From Vitreoscilla massiliensis (lineage in GTDB: Bacteria > Pseudomonadota > Gammaproteobacteria > Burkholderiales > Neisseriaceae): 64,000 nucleotides of DNA. The position numbers and the translations under genes are program-made. The stretch is taken from NCBI RefSeq assembly GCF_001457815.1, contig NZ_LN898219.1, positions 437,166-501,165 on the forward strand, in the 5' to 3' direction. The notes beneath the pieces are model-generated. The model ran no database searches, was not told where the DNA came from, and saw only the letters and a program-made list of their open reading frames with translations. Below, in pieces: positions 1-8,992 of this stretch; position 1 is the first letter of the stretch, and the number at the start of each line of letters is the position of its first letter.

Positions 1-83
1 TAGCAGAACACATAGGCGACATTGCACCGGCGCAAGCGCAGATACGGCAATGGACAGGCATGTGATGAGATAGACATGGAACG

Positions 84-130
84 AAACAAGCGGCCTGTAA
101 ACCGATTAGGGGTTTACAGGCCGCTTGTTT
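84..130 (-). terminator. Inverted DUS pair ending the APE operon
   Basis: Two 20-base arms (84-103 and 111-130) are exact reverse complements around a 7-base loop. Each arm contains the uptake word GCGGCCTGTAAA. The hairpin lies 19 bases beyond the stop of the last APE gene and probably terminates the operon while also serving as an uptake signal. Confidence 0.7.
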
Positions 131-148
131 ATATGGATTCACGGCGGC

Positions 149-754
149 TTATGTTGGTAAGTCTAGGTAATGCCATTCCATCGCACGCGGTGGCTGTTGC
201 CATGCCAAGGCCCACACACAATCATCACGGACATGGCTTTGGTAGGTGTAAGTGTGCGGTGGCAAGAGCAGATGACCGTGTGTTTCTTTGCCATCAAAAC
301 CAGTGTCCAATGCGCACATGTCTTGTTGTATACCTGTGCCGGCAGCTTTAAGCAGCGCTTCTTTGATTGTCCACACTTGCAACCAATAGCGCAGCGGCTC
401 GGCCGCGTGTTGATAATGTTGCCATTCTTGCGGGCTTAAGCTCGCCTCTATCACCGCAGCACGGATGGTGCGTGGATAAGACTCGATGTCTATGCCCAAG
501 GCGTTGTCGGTGTGGCCACACACCAAGGCCAGATGGTGTTTGCTGTGGCTGAGGTTGAATTGCCAATCCGGGTAATCGCGCAAATAAGGCTTACCGTGGG
601 CATTGTGGTGCAGATGCAAAGCGTGGCCATCGGGAAGATGCAAGCAATGGCGCAACCAAGTGTGCGCATAGGCATGCAGCGCTTCACGCGGCGCATGGGC
701 AGGAAAACGGCGGCTGATGTCGCTGTGCGCCGCTATGTGCACAAACAATCGCAT
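149..754 (-). CDS. 4'-phosphopantetheinyl transferase (Sfp type) of the APE cluster
   Basis: Transfers the phosphopantetheine arm of CoA to a serine on acyl carrier proteins, here most likely the two ACPs of this cluster. Visible motifs are GKPYL (near residue 54), FNLSHS (66-71), the metal-binding GIDIE (87-91) and KEALLKAAG (about 138), the hallmark set of the Sfp/AcpT superfamily. The chosen ATG gives about 201 residues, normal for the family, and leaves a 13-base gap to the upstream stop. A longer reading from 784 would overlap the upstream gene. It is the last gene of the operon. Confidence 0.85.
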   Translation of the reverse strand: MRLFVHIAAHSDISRRFPAHAPREALHAYAHTWLRHCLHLPDGHALHLHHNAHGKPYLRDYPDWQFNLSHSKHHLALVCGHTDNALGIDIESYPRTIRAAVIEASLSPQEWQHYQHAAEPLRYWLQVWTIKEALLKAAGTGIQQDMCALDTGFDGKETHGHLLLPPHTYTYQSHVRDDCVWALAWQQPPRAMEWHYLDLPT

Positions 755-767
755 GTTGGTTGTGCTT

Positions 768-1199
768 TTATTTGACCAAATCACCTTTTAAGGCCACGCC
801 AGCCATGGCGGTGCCTACGCTGCATTGGTAGTTGCTGGTGCTGCTGTAAGTGTCTTTTTTGTAATAGCTGACGATGTTGCGCACCGACGTCGCGCCGGCA
901 TTTTTGGCCGCGGTTTGCAATTGGATTAAGGCTGAGCGCAGCACATGGTCGCAAGCCACTTCGTCTTTTTTGGCAAACGCATTGGTTTTTTTATTGGTCA
1001 CCACATCGGCCTGTAAAACTGTGCCTGTGCTGCCAGTGCCGGCCAAATAAAACGTCACCGAGCCATCTAAAAAACCATCATCGACGGCACGCTGTACCGC
1101 CTCTTGAAATGGATAAAACACCGGACGGTCGGCGGCCTGTGCCGGTGTGCTCAAATACAGGCCGCACAGACTGGTCAAAATCAGCTTGGATGGTTTCAT
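768..1199 (-). CDS. Small secreted protein of APE clusters, function unknown
   Basis: A 143-residue protein with a clear signal peptide (cut expected after AQA near residue 22) and two cysteines in the mature part (DEVACDHV and NYQCSVG) that could form a disulfide. It resembles small exported proteins often filed under the misleading name 'excinuclease ATPase subunit'; nothing in it looks like an ATPase. It lies between apeR and the phosphopantetheinyl transferase gene, with 16 and 13 base gaps, so it is co-transcribed with the pigment genes. A periplasmic role in pigment handling is only an inference from position. Confidence 0.65.
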   Translation of the reverse strand: MKPSKLILTSLCGLYLSTPAQAADRPVFYPFQEAVQRAVDDGFLDGSVTFYLAGTGSTGTVLQADVVTNKKTNAFAKKDEVACDHVLRSALIQLQTAAKNAGATSVRNIVSYYKKDTYSSTSNYQCSVGTAMAGVALKGDLVK

Positions 1200-1215
1200 G
1201 TCGTTTTCCCTTATT

Positions 1216-2448
1216 TTATGGTGTGTGGACTTGGCGGAAAATCAATGAGGTATTGATGCCGCCAAAGGCGAAATTATTGCTCATGATGCAATCGGCTGCG
1301 AATTGCTGTGCGCTGTTTTTGATGTAATTGAGTGGTGCGCACGCAGGGTCGACCTCGTCCAAATTCAAATTGGCGATGAAGGTTTGCTTTTGCATCATGG
1401 TGATGGCGAGCATGGCCTCGATGGCGCCGCACGCGCCCAAAGTATGGCCAAAATAGCCTTTGAGCGAGCTGATGGGGATGTCGCCGCCCAAAACTTCCAG
1501 CGTGGCTTGTGATTCGGCGATGTCGCCTTGCTCGGTGGCGGTGCCGTGGGCATTGATGTAGTCGATGGCATCGGCCTGTAAGCCGGCATCGGCCAAAGAC
1601 AGACGCATGCATTCGGCCATGGTGGCTTGGTTGGGTTGGGTGACGTGCATGCCGTCGGTATTGCTGCCATAGCCTATGAGTTCGGCGTAAATGGTGGCAC
1701 CGCGCGCGATGGCGTGTTCGTATTCTTCTAAGACCAAACAGCCTGCGCCTTCGCCTATGACCAAGCCATCGCGGCCTTTGTCATATGGGCGCGGCGTGTG
1801 TTGCGGTGCATCGTGGCGGCAACTGGTGGCAAACAGCACATCGAATACCGCCGCTTGGGTGGCGCTCAATTCTTCGGCGCCGCCGGCAATCATCACCGTT
1901 TGCTTGCCGAATTTAATCGCTTCGTAAGCCTGTCCTATGGCCATAGAGCCGGAAGTGCAGGCGCAAGAAGTGGGCAGGGTGCGTCCCTTTAAACCGAAAT
2001 ACACACTGATGTTGACCGCGGTGGTGTGGCCCATCATGCGGATGTAGGAGGTGGCATTGATTTTTTTAACATCGTCTTCCAACACCATGGCACCGAATTC
2101 GGCGATGGCCTCGACATTGCCTGAAGAAGAACCAAACGCCACGCCGGTTTGGCCATTGCTGAGGATGTCGTCGCCGAGCAAACCTGCATCGGCCACGGCG
2201 CGTTCGGCAGCAATGGTGGCCATTAAGGCGACCCGACCCATGCCACGCTTCACTTTGCGGGTGAAGTGTGCTGGTTCGGTAAAGTGCGGCACCGGGCCGC
2301 CCAAACGCGTGCGCAAATCGGCATAGCGCTCCCATTCGTGCATATAGCGTATGCCGGAGACGCCGGCGAGCAAATTGGCAAAGATGGCTTCGGTGTCTTC
2401 ACCCAAAGCGGTAATGCCGGACATGCCTGTTACCACGACCCGTTTCAT
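1216..2448 (-). CDS. apeR: Beta-ketoacyl-ACP synthase (FabF-like) ApeR
   Basis: A condensing enzyme of the APE type II polyketide pathway. The thiolase fold carries the active cysteine in TSCACTSG (Cys164), the first histidine in NAHGTATEQGD and the second in GHTLGACGA, so the Cys-His-His triad is complete. About 410 residues, as in FabF. The ATG at 2448 overlaps the apeQ stop (TGATG), a translational-coupling junction; the GTG one codon earlier is less likely. In other APE loci this position, after the ketoreductase, holds the third KS, ApeR, distinct from the ApeO-ApeC pair. Confidence 0.85.
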   Translation of the reverse strand: MKRVVVTGMSGITALGEDTEAIFANLLAGVSGIRYMHEWERYADLRTRLGGPVPHFTEPAHFTRKVKRGMGRVALMATIAAERAVADAGLLGDDILSNGQTGVAFGSSSGNVEAIAEFGAMVLEDDVKKINATSYIRMMGHTTAVNISVYFGLKGRTLPTSCACTSGSMAIGQAYEAIKFGKQTVMIAGGAEELSATQAAVFDVLFATSCRHDAPQHTPRPYDKGRDGLVIGEGAGCLVLEEYEHAIARGATIYAELIGYGSNTDGMHVTQPNQATMAECMRLSLADAGLQADAIDYINAHGTATEQGDIAESQATLEVLGGDIPISSLKGYFGHTLGACGAIEAMLAITMMQKQTFIANLNLDEVDPACAPLNYIKNSAQQFAADCIMSNNFAFGGINTSLIFRQVHTP

Positions 2449-3176
2449 CACAGCATCCCCCCATTAATTGATATCACCTGACGGGTGATGTAAGCGGCAT
2501 TATCGCTGAGTAAGAATTGCACCAAAGCGGCCACCTCATCGGCTTGCCCCAAGCGTTGCAGCGGTATCATCGGCAGTGCATGGGCGATGACTTCGTCTGT
2601 CACCATGTCGGTGGCAATCAAACCCGGGGCCACGCAATTGACGGTGATGCGGCGTTTGGCCAATTCTAAGGCCAAGGCCTTACTGGCTGCGATGATGCCG
2701 CCTTTGGCGGCGCTGTAATTGGTTTGGCCGCGGTTGCCAGCCAAGCCAGACACCGATGCCATGGTGACGATGCGCCCACCTTGTTTCAAACGCACCATCG
2801 GCATGCTCAACGGTTGCAACACATTGTAAAAACCATTGAGCGAGGTATCGATGACGCTGCGCCAATCGTGGCTGCTCAGTGCTGGAAATGCGCCATCGCA
2901 GCTGATGCCGGCATTGAGGACCACGCCGTAAAACGCAGGATGGGTCTGCAAATGCTGTTCCAAAGCGGCGCGGCTGGCGGCCTCATCGCCCACGTCAAAA
3001 CACAGGTAATGCACCGGATGGCGGCTGATGGCGGTCACTTCGGCCACGGTGTCGAGTAAAGCCGCTGAGGCCGTGCGGCCGTGTAAGGTCAGCTGCCAAT
3101 CGTCTTGTGCCAAACGCAAGGCGATGGCCTTGCCCAAACCACGGCTGGAGCCGCTGATGAAGAGGTGGCGAGTCAA
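2448..3176 (-). CDS. apeQ: 3-oxoacyl-ACP reductase (FabG-like SDR) ApeQ
   Basis: Reduces the beta-keto group formed in each elongation round with NAD(P)H. It is a short-chain dehydrogenase: Rossmann motif SGSSRGLGKA at the start, NAG in VLNAGIS, and the catalytic YxxxK as YSAAKGG, following the usual serine strand (MASVSG). There is no ATG near the conserved N-terminus. The fitting start is a TTG at 3176 that overlaps the stop of the dehydratase gene (TTGA), giving about 242 residues, the normal length. A much longer in-frame reading exists but would lie inside the upstream gene. Confidence 0.85.
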   Translation of the reverse strand: MTRHLFISGSSRGLGKAIALRLAQDDWQLTLHGRTASAALLDTVAEVTAISRHPVHYLCFDVGDEAASRAALEQHLQTHPAFYGVVLNAGISCDGAFPALSSHDWRSVIDTSLNGFYNVLQPLSMPMVRLKQGGRIVTMASVSGLAGNRGQTNYSAAKGGIIAASKALALELAKRRITVNCVAPGLIATDMVTDEVIAHALPMIPLQRLGQADEVAALVQFLLSDNAAYITRQVISINGGML

Positions 3177-3613
3177 ATGTGTTCCTTTATCAAACTGTGT
3201 GGGTCGCTCGGTTGGTAGACATTGAGTTTTGCCTCCACCCGACCGACTTCGCTGTCTATGCAGCAATCGTATTGTCCCAATCTGTTGGCATCGACAAAGC
3301 TTTCTTCTACCCGTATGCGCAGGCGGCTGCCCACGGGGAAATGGCTCATTGGTGCGTGAAAGCGGCGTGTGCCCAATAAAAAACCAATTTGCGGCGGATG
3401 GCCGCTGAATTTGCCGCGCATGCCAGCAAGCACGCTCACGGTTTGCGCCATCAATTCTATGCCCACCCAGCAAGGCAAGCCTTCAGCCTCAACAAACAAC
3501 ATCTCCGGCTGGACGATGACCTCGCTAACGGCATAATCGTCGCCGTATTCCAGCAATTGGTCTAGCAATAACATCGGTGCGCGGTGCACCATCAGGCTTT
3601 CTAAATCACGCAT
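3173..3613 (-). CDS. apeP: 3-hydroxyacyl-ACP dehydratase (hotdog) ApeP
   Basis: A small hotdog-fold dehydratase of about 146 residues. VHRAPMLLLDQLLE near the N-terminus matches the FabZ-like active-site region, followed by the long central helix (CWVGIELMAQTVSVLAG) typical of the fold. In studied APE systems ApeP works as a complex with a second hotdog subunit, ApeI; here ApeI is a domain fused to the ligase encoded at 11717-13375. The ATG at 3613 overlaps the stop of apeO by eight bases and has GAAAG upstream; a TTG at 3625 is the alternative. Confidence 0.8.
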   Translation of the reverse strand: MRDLESLMVHRAPMLLLDQLLEYGDDYAVSEVIVQPEMLFVEAEGLPCWVGIELMAQTVSVLAGMRGKFSGHPPQIGFLLGTRRFHAPMSHFPVGSRLRIRVEESFVDANRLGQYDCCIDSEVGRVEAKLNVYQPSDPHSLIKEHI

Positions 3614-4799
3614 GCTTACTTTCAAAAATCAAACTGGCATTGCTGCCGGCAAACGCAAACGAATTGCTCATGATGCGCTTGATGCGGCCTGTAAACTCAC
3701 TGTCTGGCCGCACAAAGCGCAAATCGGCAAACGCGCTGTCGGTAGCAGCAAAGCCTTGTTGCCACGGCAACCATGTGGCGGCGTCTTCCAATATCGCACA
3801 TGCTATGGCCGCTTCGATGGCTCCGGCTGCACCCAAACAATGGCCAGTGTGGTGTTTGGTTGAACTCAGCCACGGCCGATGTGTGCCAAACACTTGGCGC
3901 ACGGCCAAGGCTTCCATGGCATCGTTTTGCGGCGTAGCCGTGCCGTGTAAATTGACATAATCTATGTCAGCGGCCTGTAAACCACTGTTGCTCAGTGCGC
4001 GCTGCATTGCTTGCGCCGCGCCCGTGCCTTGCGGATGTGGGGCTGAAATGTGCCAAGCATCGGCCGATTCGCCGCCGCCACACAGGTTCACGTTTTCTTG
4101 CTGGCGGTGCAATAGCAACAAGGCACCGGCTTCGCCGATGTTGATGCCATCGCGGTCGGCAGCAAAAGGTCGACAACGCTCGCTGCTCAAGCTTTCCAAG
4201 CAATCAAAACCATTGAAGGTGAGGCTGCACAAAGTGTCTATGCCACCGACCAACACCACATCGCAAACATCGGCCTGTAACAAGCGCTGGCCGGCCAAAA
4301 TGGCCTTGGCCGCGGATGAGCAGGCGGTAGACACGGTAAAGCAAGGGCCACGCCAGCCCAAATAGCGTTGCAAAGCCACGCTGGTGGCATTCATTTGTTG
4401 GCGGCTGTACACCAATTCGGCGGAGCTGTCTTCGCCGCGAGTATGGGCAAACAAGGCCGCCTCATTGGCGCTCAACCCCGAAGTCGAGGTGCCGATAACA
4501 ATGCCCAAACGCTGCGCGGGGATGCCAGCAATGGTTTGCTGTAAATCTGCACGCATGGCCTCAACCAAAGCCAGCGCCACGGCGACATTGCGTGAAGCGA
4601 CATCGCTGAGTTCATGCGGAATTTCAGGCAATGCGGCCTGTATTTGCCCCAGCCAAGTGGGGCGGCCGGCGGTGAGCCAAGTGTGGTTGAGGCTGAAGTG
4701 GTTGGCATCGCTTTGCAAGGCCGCGCGCATGGCGGCGGCGTTGTCGCCCAAATTGGACAAGGCTTGCCAAGCGGCCACACCGACTGCTTGTGCACTCAT
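3606..4799 (-). CDS. apeO: Beta-ketoacyl-ACP synthase ApeO (main elongating KS)
   Basis: A 397-residue ketosynthase. The active cysteine lies in STACSSAAK (Cys160), the histidines in NLHGTATPQND and HTGHCLGAAGA. It should pair with the short KS-like chain-length factor encoded by apeC at the start of the operon, as described for the ApeO-ApeC heterodimer. The gene begins with ATGA overlapping the stop of the lipoprotein gene and ends inside the dehydratase gene, so it is translationally coupled on both sides. Three uptake words lie inside the coding region (near 3684, 3974 and 4272). Confidence 0.87.
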   Translation of the reverse strand: MSAQAVGVAAWQALSNLGDNAAAMRAALQSDANHFSLNHTWLTAGRPTWLGQIQAALPEIPHELSDVASRNVAVALALVEAMRADLQQTIAGIPAQRLGIVIGTSTSGLSANEAALFAHTRGEDSSAELVYSRQQMNATSVALQRYLGWRGPCFTVSTACSSAAKAILAGQRLLQADVCDVVLVGGIDTLCSLTFNGFDCLESLSSERCRPFAADRDGINIGEAGALLLLHRQQENVNLCGGGESADAWHISAPHPQGTGAAQAMQRALSNSGLQAADIDYVNLHGTATPQNDAMEALAVRQVFGTHRPWLSSTKHHTGHCLGAAGAIEAAIACAILEDAATWLPWQQGFAATDSAFADLRFVRPDSEFTGRIKRIMSNSFAFAGSNASLIFESKHA

Positions 4800-5386
4800 G
4801 GTGTCACCTCGCTGTTTGTATTAGCAGCATCGCCATCGTCATTGGCAATCGGCAGCAGGCGCAATTGGTAATGTGCGGCAGCATTGTCTATCAGCCATGC
4901 GCCATCGTCTTGCAAACGCGCTTGCCACAACACTTGCTTGCTGTTGCGCCATGTTTTGCTGTGATCATCGGCTTGAAATTGGTGTTCAGGCTGCTGCATG
5001 GCGGCAAATGCGGTAGCGCTGGCCTTGGCCCACGCGACATCGCGAAACACATACGGCAAAGGAATGCGGCGGGTTTCTGGCAATTGCTGCAATACCGTGA
5101 AGCTGCCTTGCCGCTCTTGCACGGCAAACAATTCTTGTCCTGTCAGCGTGGTGGCGAGCAAAGTGTGGCTGCCATCGCTTTCAGGCCGCATCATCATCAA
5201 AAAAGCAATGCTGCGCCCTTGCCAAAACCATTCGGCTTGATACCACTGCTCGGTTTGCTGAGACACAGCGGCCTGTAAACCGTCGGTCGCTGGCAACACC
5301 ACATCAGTCACCGGCTTGGGTGTGCTCACGCACGCGCCAAGAGCGATGCAGCCACTCAATAGAATGATGCTCAAACGGCGGCTCAT
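4796..5386 (-). CDS. DUF3261-type lipoprotein of the APE cluster
   Basis: A 196-residue protein with a lipoprotein signal peptide: RR at the start, a hydrophobic stretch and a lipobox LGAC with Cys19. The body resembles DUF3261 lipoproteins that accompany APE loci. Biochemistry is unknown; because the pigment is thought to end in the outer membrane, a role in moving or seating it there is plausible but inferred. The ATG overlaps the stop of the FAD-dependent oxidoreductase gene (ATGA). Confidence 0.7.
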   Translation of the reverse strand: MSRRLSIILLSGCIALGACVSTPKPVTDVVLPATDGLQAAVSQQTEQWYQAEWFWQGRSIAFLMMMRPESDGSHTLLATTLTGQELFAVQERQGSFTVLQQLPETRRIPLPYVFRDVAWAKASATAFAAMQQPEHQFQADDHSKTWRNSKQVLWQARLQDDGAWLIDNAAAHYQLRLLPIANDDGDAANTNSEVTP

Positions 5387-6672
5387 GCTTGCCCCAGTGC
5401 ATCACGGGCGGCGCGGCCATCGCGGCAGATTTCTGCCAAAGTGGCCAAGCGCTTGACGCTGTTATTGTTCATCGGATTGCTTTCGTCCCAAGCATAGCCG
5501 GCCAGCAATGAGCACACCATGCGTTTGACCTCGTCTTGCGGTTCTACCGCAAACACCACGTCTTGAAAACTGCCTTCATACCACGCCTCGACATAGGCGC
5601 GGAATACCTTGATGCCACGGCGCAGCGGTTGCTCGTATTCGGTTTGCCAATCGACGCTGCCGCCTTGTAAGAAGCGGTGCAATAATGGTGCGCACAAGCT
5701 GGCGGATTTTAAGGCGATGGTCACGCCGGAAGAAAACACCGGATCTAAAAACTCGCCCGCATTGCCGAGCAAGGCAAAATGCCGGCCTGTAAGACTGTTG
5801 ACATTGGCCGAATAGCCGACGATTTCGCGCACCGGTGTGTCAAATTCGGCGCGGCTTAATAATTTGGACAACGAGGGTTCTGAGGCCAAAATCGCGGGTA
5901 ATAAATCGTCCAAAGCCAAGTCGCCAAACTGTGCATAAAAATCGGTTTCAGCGACCACGCCAAATGAACAACGGCCATCGGCAAATGGAATGTTCCAAAA
6001 CCACGCTTGTGGGTGCTGTTGGTGCACGCTGATGAGGATTTTGTTGCGGTCGAATTCGGCTGGGTCAAAATGGTCGGCGATGTGTGTGAACACGGCGCGG
6101 CGTATGGGAAAATTGGACGGCGATTCCAAATCGAGCAATTTCGGCAACACGCGCCCAAAACCACTGGCGTCGAGCATAAAACGCGGCCGCACTTGGTAGG
6201 CAAAACCGTCTTCATCGACCACATCGGCACACGGCGTCTCGCCATCCACATCAACGGCGGTAACGGTGTGGCCATAGCGGATTTCAGCGCCATAGGCCGC
6301 GGCTTGTTTGGCCAATACATGGTCAAATGGCGCACGTTTGATTTGCCAAGTGGTGCCGGGGCCGGCGGTGAATTTGTCGGTAAAGTCAAAATGGGTGCGC
6401 TCGTTACCGCGCAAAAATGCCGCGCCATTTTTGAATTGGAAGCCAAACTCCGGCGCCGCTTGCTCGACCGCATCTAACAAACCGGCTTCTTCTAAAAACA
6501 CCATCGACTGAGGCAGCAGCGATTCACCAATGGAGAAACGCGGAAAGTGTTGGCGTTCCAGCACCAACACTTGGTAGCCGTATTGGCGCAGCAAGCTGGC
6601 CGCTGCCGCCCCCGATGGGCCTGCGCCTATGATCAACACATCGGGAGTGAGTACCGTTGTCGCTTTATTCAT
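5383..6672 (-). CDS. FAD-dependent oxidoreductase, tryptophan-halogenase-like
   Basis: A flavoprotein of about 429 residues. The dinucleotide-binding motif is DVLIIGAGPSGAAAA, followed by VLERQHFPRFSIGESLLP, where the GES motif is typical of flavin-dependent halogenase-like and geranylgeranyl-reductase-like enzymes. The region near LLGNAGEFLDPVFSSGV matches the second FAD contact. I do not see the WxWxIP signature expected of a real halogenase (it reads WFWNIPF), so oxidation or hydroxylation of the aryl or polyene part is as likely as halogenation. ATG at 6672 overlaps the exporter gene stop; 6690 is an alternative. Confidence 0.8.
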   Translation of the reverse strand: MNKATTVLTPDVLIIGAGPSGAAAASLLRQYGYQVLVLERQHFPRFSIGESLLPQSMVFLEEAGLLDAVEQAAPEFGFQFKNGAAFLRGNERTHFDFTDKFTAGPGTTWQIKRAPFDHVLAKQAAAYGAEIRYGHTVTAVDVDGETPCADVVDEDGFAYQVRPRFMLDASGFGRVLPKLLDLESPSNFPIRRAVFTHIADHFDPAEFDRNKILISVHQQHPQAWFWNIPFADGRCSFGVVAETDFYAQFGDLALDDLLPAILASEPSLSKLLSRAEFDTPVREIVGYSANVNSLTGRHFALLGNAGEFLDPVFSSGVTIALKSASLCAPLLHRFLQGGSVDWQTEYEQPLRRGIKVFRAYVEAWYEGSFQDVVFAVEPQDEVKRMVCSLLAGYAWDESNPMNNNSVKRLATLAEICRDGRAARDALGQA

Positions 6673-8992
6673 GAGGTTCGTCTTTCGCATCGGCAGTTGC
6701 GGCCGGTAAGGTCAAAATATTGGCGTAGAAATACGAGAACACCACGCCCAATAACACAGTTAAACCAAACACACGTATGGCTTGGGTATGGCTTAAGGCC
6801 AGCAGCCCAAAGCCCAAAATCGATGCCAACATGCACAAAAACAGCGCGTACGACACCACCGGCGTGCGTTTGGCGGTGTGGCGGTAAAAAATAGCGTAAT
6901 CCACGCCTATGCCCAATACCAAGAATGCCGCCATGATGCTGAAGATGTTCACTTCCACACCGAAAGCGGCCTGTAAGGCAAACGTGCTCAATAAGGCCAA
7001 ACTCACGGGGGCGATGAGGCCAAACACCGAGCGCCAGCCATACACACACGCCAATAACAGCGCCAATGCAGCCAAACCCCATAGTAAGCGCCCGGTGCTC
7101 TCCAAGCGATAGGTTTGGAATAATTGGCTTAAATCTTGTGCTGGCTGTACCCAAAAGGTATGGGGCATGCTGTGCGCCAAGGCGCTCATCGCGGCGCTAT
7201 CGCGGATGTTTTGTACCAAAACCAAACGGGTGTGGTCGTTGACGCGCAACAAATAAGCTGGATGTTGTTGCAAGTCTTGCGGGGAGAGCAAGGCTTGTTT
7301 GGGTAGGTTTTGCTGCCACGCCAACACCTTGTCTGTCGGTATGCCCACTTGCTCGGCATAACGCGTCAACACCTCGGTGGGGATGTTTTGCAACAGTTGT
7401 CGCTGCTGCTCTTGCACGGCAATGCTGGGCAAGGCCAAACCCAAAGCCTGTATCTGACCGATGTGGCCATCGGTTTGTAAGGCTTGCAAACGCGTGAGCA
7501 AGGCGGATTCATTGGCCGCGGTGGCGGCTTCGTCCGTGCCGCTAACCACAAAAAACTGCGTGCTGTGCTGCTGGCCAAACACCGTGCGTATCTGTTGTTC
7601 TTGTTGCTGCCAATGGGCATTGGCGGCCTGTAAACTGTGCACATCGTCATTGCTGTGCAAGCGCGGCAACAGCAGCGCCGCAAACAGCACACTGATGACG
7701 ACCACCGCGATGCGCCACGAGCGGTGCGCCAAAAAATGCTCGCGGCCGCGTGCCAAGAAATGCAGGTGGTGTTGGGCGCGACGCGTGTCCAAAGCCTTTA
7801 AATACGGCAACATCAACATGCTGGTCAGCCATGCCGCGCTCAAACCTGTCATCGAAAACACCGCAATTTGGCGCAGCCCCGGAAACGGTGTTAACAGCAA
7901 ACACACATACGCGGCCAAGGTGGTGAGCAAGCCGATGAACAAGTCTGGCAACATCGAGTGCATCACCTGCCAACCGCTGCGCTCGCGCTGGTGGGTTTGC
8001 ATGAACAAATAGTAAAACGAGAAATCGACGCTGGCGCCAATGAGGCTGGCGCCAAACACCGTCGTCATCAAATGCACTTCGCCAAACAGCGTGTGCGTGA
8101 CCAGCATCGCCATCATGCAGCCACTGCTGACGGCGGCAAACTCGGTAAACAGCGGCCTGAACGACTTAAAGCCGAACCACACCAATAAGATGATGCCCAA
8201 AGTCGATCCCACGCCTATGGTCGACACCTCGCTTCTGGCCGAATCGGTGCCGGCACTGGCATACAGCAGCGTGCCGGTCATGTGCACGGCAGTTTGGGCG
8301 CTGTCACTGGGATAGTCTTGCTGCAATTGTGCCAACCACGGTGCGGTTTGTTGTTGGTAATCGATGTTGAACGGGCTTTGCGGTAAAGGCACGCTGAGCA
8401 AGCGGTAATAACGGCCGTTTAATTCGCGGCTGGGATAGCCGTCTTGCAATTGGATGTCGCTGTCAGATGTGGCCTGTAAACCCAAGACATAGCGTGGGAA
8501 CAGCAATAACGGGTCTTGCTCTAGCAGCGCATCGCTGATGGGCATGGCAGGGCTGGCCAATTGCAGCAGCGCCGCGTCGCTTAAGGCATCGTATTGCTGT
8601 TGCTTGAGCAGCGCCACATCGTCGGCGCTGAGTAAACCCGCTTTGTGGGCAAACAAGGTTTTGCCCAATGCTTGCGTGTCTATTGTGGCTTGCGGCGCTT
8701 GCCACAACGGCGAAGCAGCAAAACGCTGCGCGATGGCGGCGCTGCTGCGCTGCAATTCGGCCTCGCTTGGCGCGGACACCATCACAAACAATTGCCGATT
8801 CAGCCATTGGTTCATGTGCGCTTTGGCCGCGCTCACCTCGGCTTGCTGCTGTTGCTGCGGCAGCAAACGGAAGATGTCGCTTTGGATGTGCAATTTGCCT
8901 TGCCACCACATGCTGGCCAAGGCGATGGCAGCGAGCAGCAACACCGCTGCCCAAGCTACAGCGGCCTTATTGTGCCAATTGGAATAAGGCAT
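6665..8992 (-). CDS. MMPL/RND-type exporter of the APE cluster
   Basis: An inner-membrane transporter of about 775 residues with two repeats, each a large periplasmic loop followed by a bundle of membrane helices. The first helix is near residue 15; helix bundles occur around 250-410 and from about 620 to the end. It fits the hydrophobe/lipid exporters of the MMPL group found in every APE locus, and by position it corresponds to ApeN. With the LolA-like carrier encoded next to it, it probably moves the finished polyene-lipid across the envelope. The start lies 26 bases inside the lolA-like gene; a GTG two codons earlier is possible. Confidence 0.83.
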   Translation of the reverse strand: MPYSNWHNKAAVAWAAVLLLAAIALASMWWQGKLHIQSDIFRLLPQQQQQAEVSAAKAHMNQWLNRQLFVMVSAPSEAELQRSSAAIAQRFAASPLWQAPQATIDTQALGKTLFAHKAGLLSADDVALLKQQQYDALSDAALLQLASPAMPISDALLEQDPLLLFPRYVLGLQATSDSDIQLQDGYPSRELNGRYYRLLSVPLPQSPFNIDYQQQTAPWLAQLQQDYPSDSAQTAVHMTGTLLYASAGTDSARSEVSTIGVGSTLGIILLVWFGFKSFRPLFTEFAAVSSGCMMAMLVTHTLFGEVHLMTTVFGASLIGASVDFSFYYLFMQTHQRERSGWQVMHSMLPDLFIGLLTTLAAYVCLLLTPFPGLRQIAVFSMTGLSAAWLTSMLMLPYLKALDTRRAQHHLHFLARGREHFLAHRSWRIAVVVISVLFAALLLPRLHSNDDVHSLQAANAHWQQQEQQIRTVFGQQHSTQFFVVSGTDEAATAANESALLTRLQALQTDGHIGQIQALGLALPSIAVQEQQRQLLQNIPTEVLTRYAEQVGIPTDKVLAWQQNLPKQALLSPQDLQQHPAYLLRVNDHTRLVLVQNIRDSAAMSALAHSMPHTFWVQPAQDLSQLFQTYRLESTGRLLWGLAALALLLACVYGWRSVFGLIAPVSLALLSTFALQAAFGVEVNIFSIMAAFLVLGIGVDYAIFYRHTAKRTPVVSYALFLCMLASILGFGLLALSHTQAIRVFGLTVLLGVVFSYFYANILTLPAATADAKDEPHE

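Noticed and set aside
768..1199. Naming the small APE protein an excinuclease ATPase subunit
   Set aside because: Similar proteins carry that name, but there is no Walker motif and the protein is exported.
5383..6672. Calling the APE flavoprotein a tryptophan halogenase
   Set aside because: The WxWxIP halogenase motif is not intact and the gene sits in a pigment cluster without halogenation known to me.
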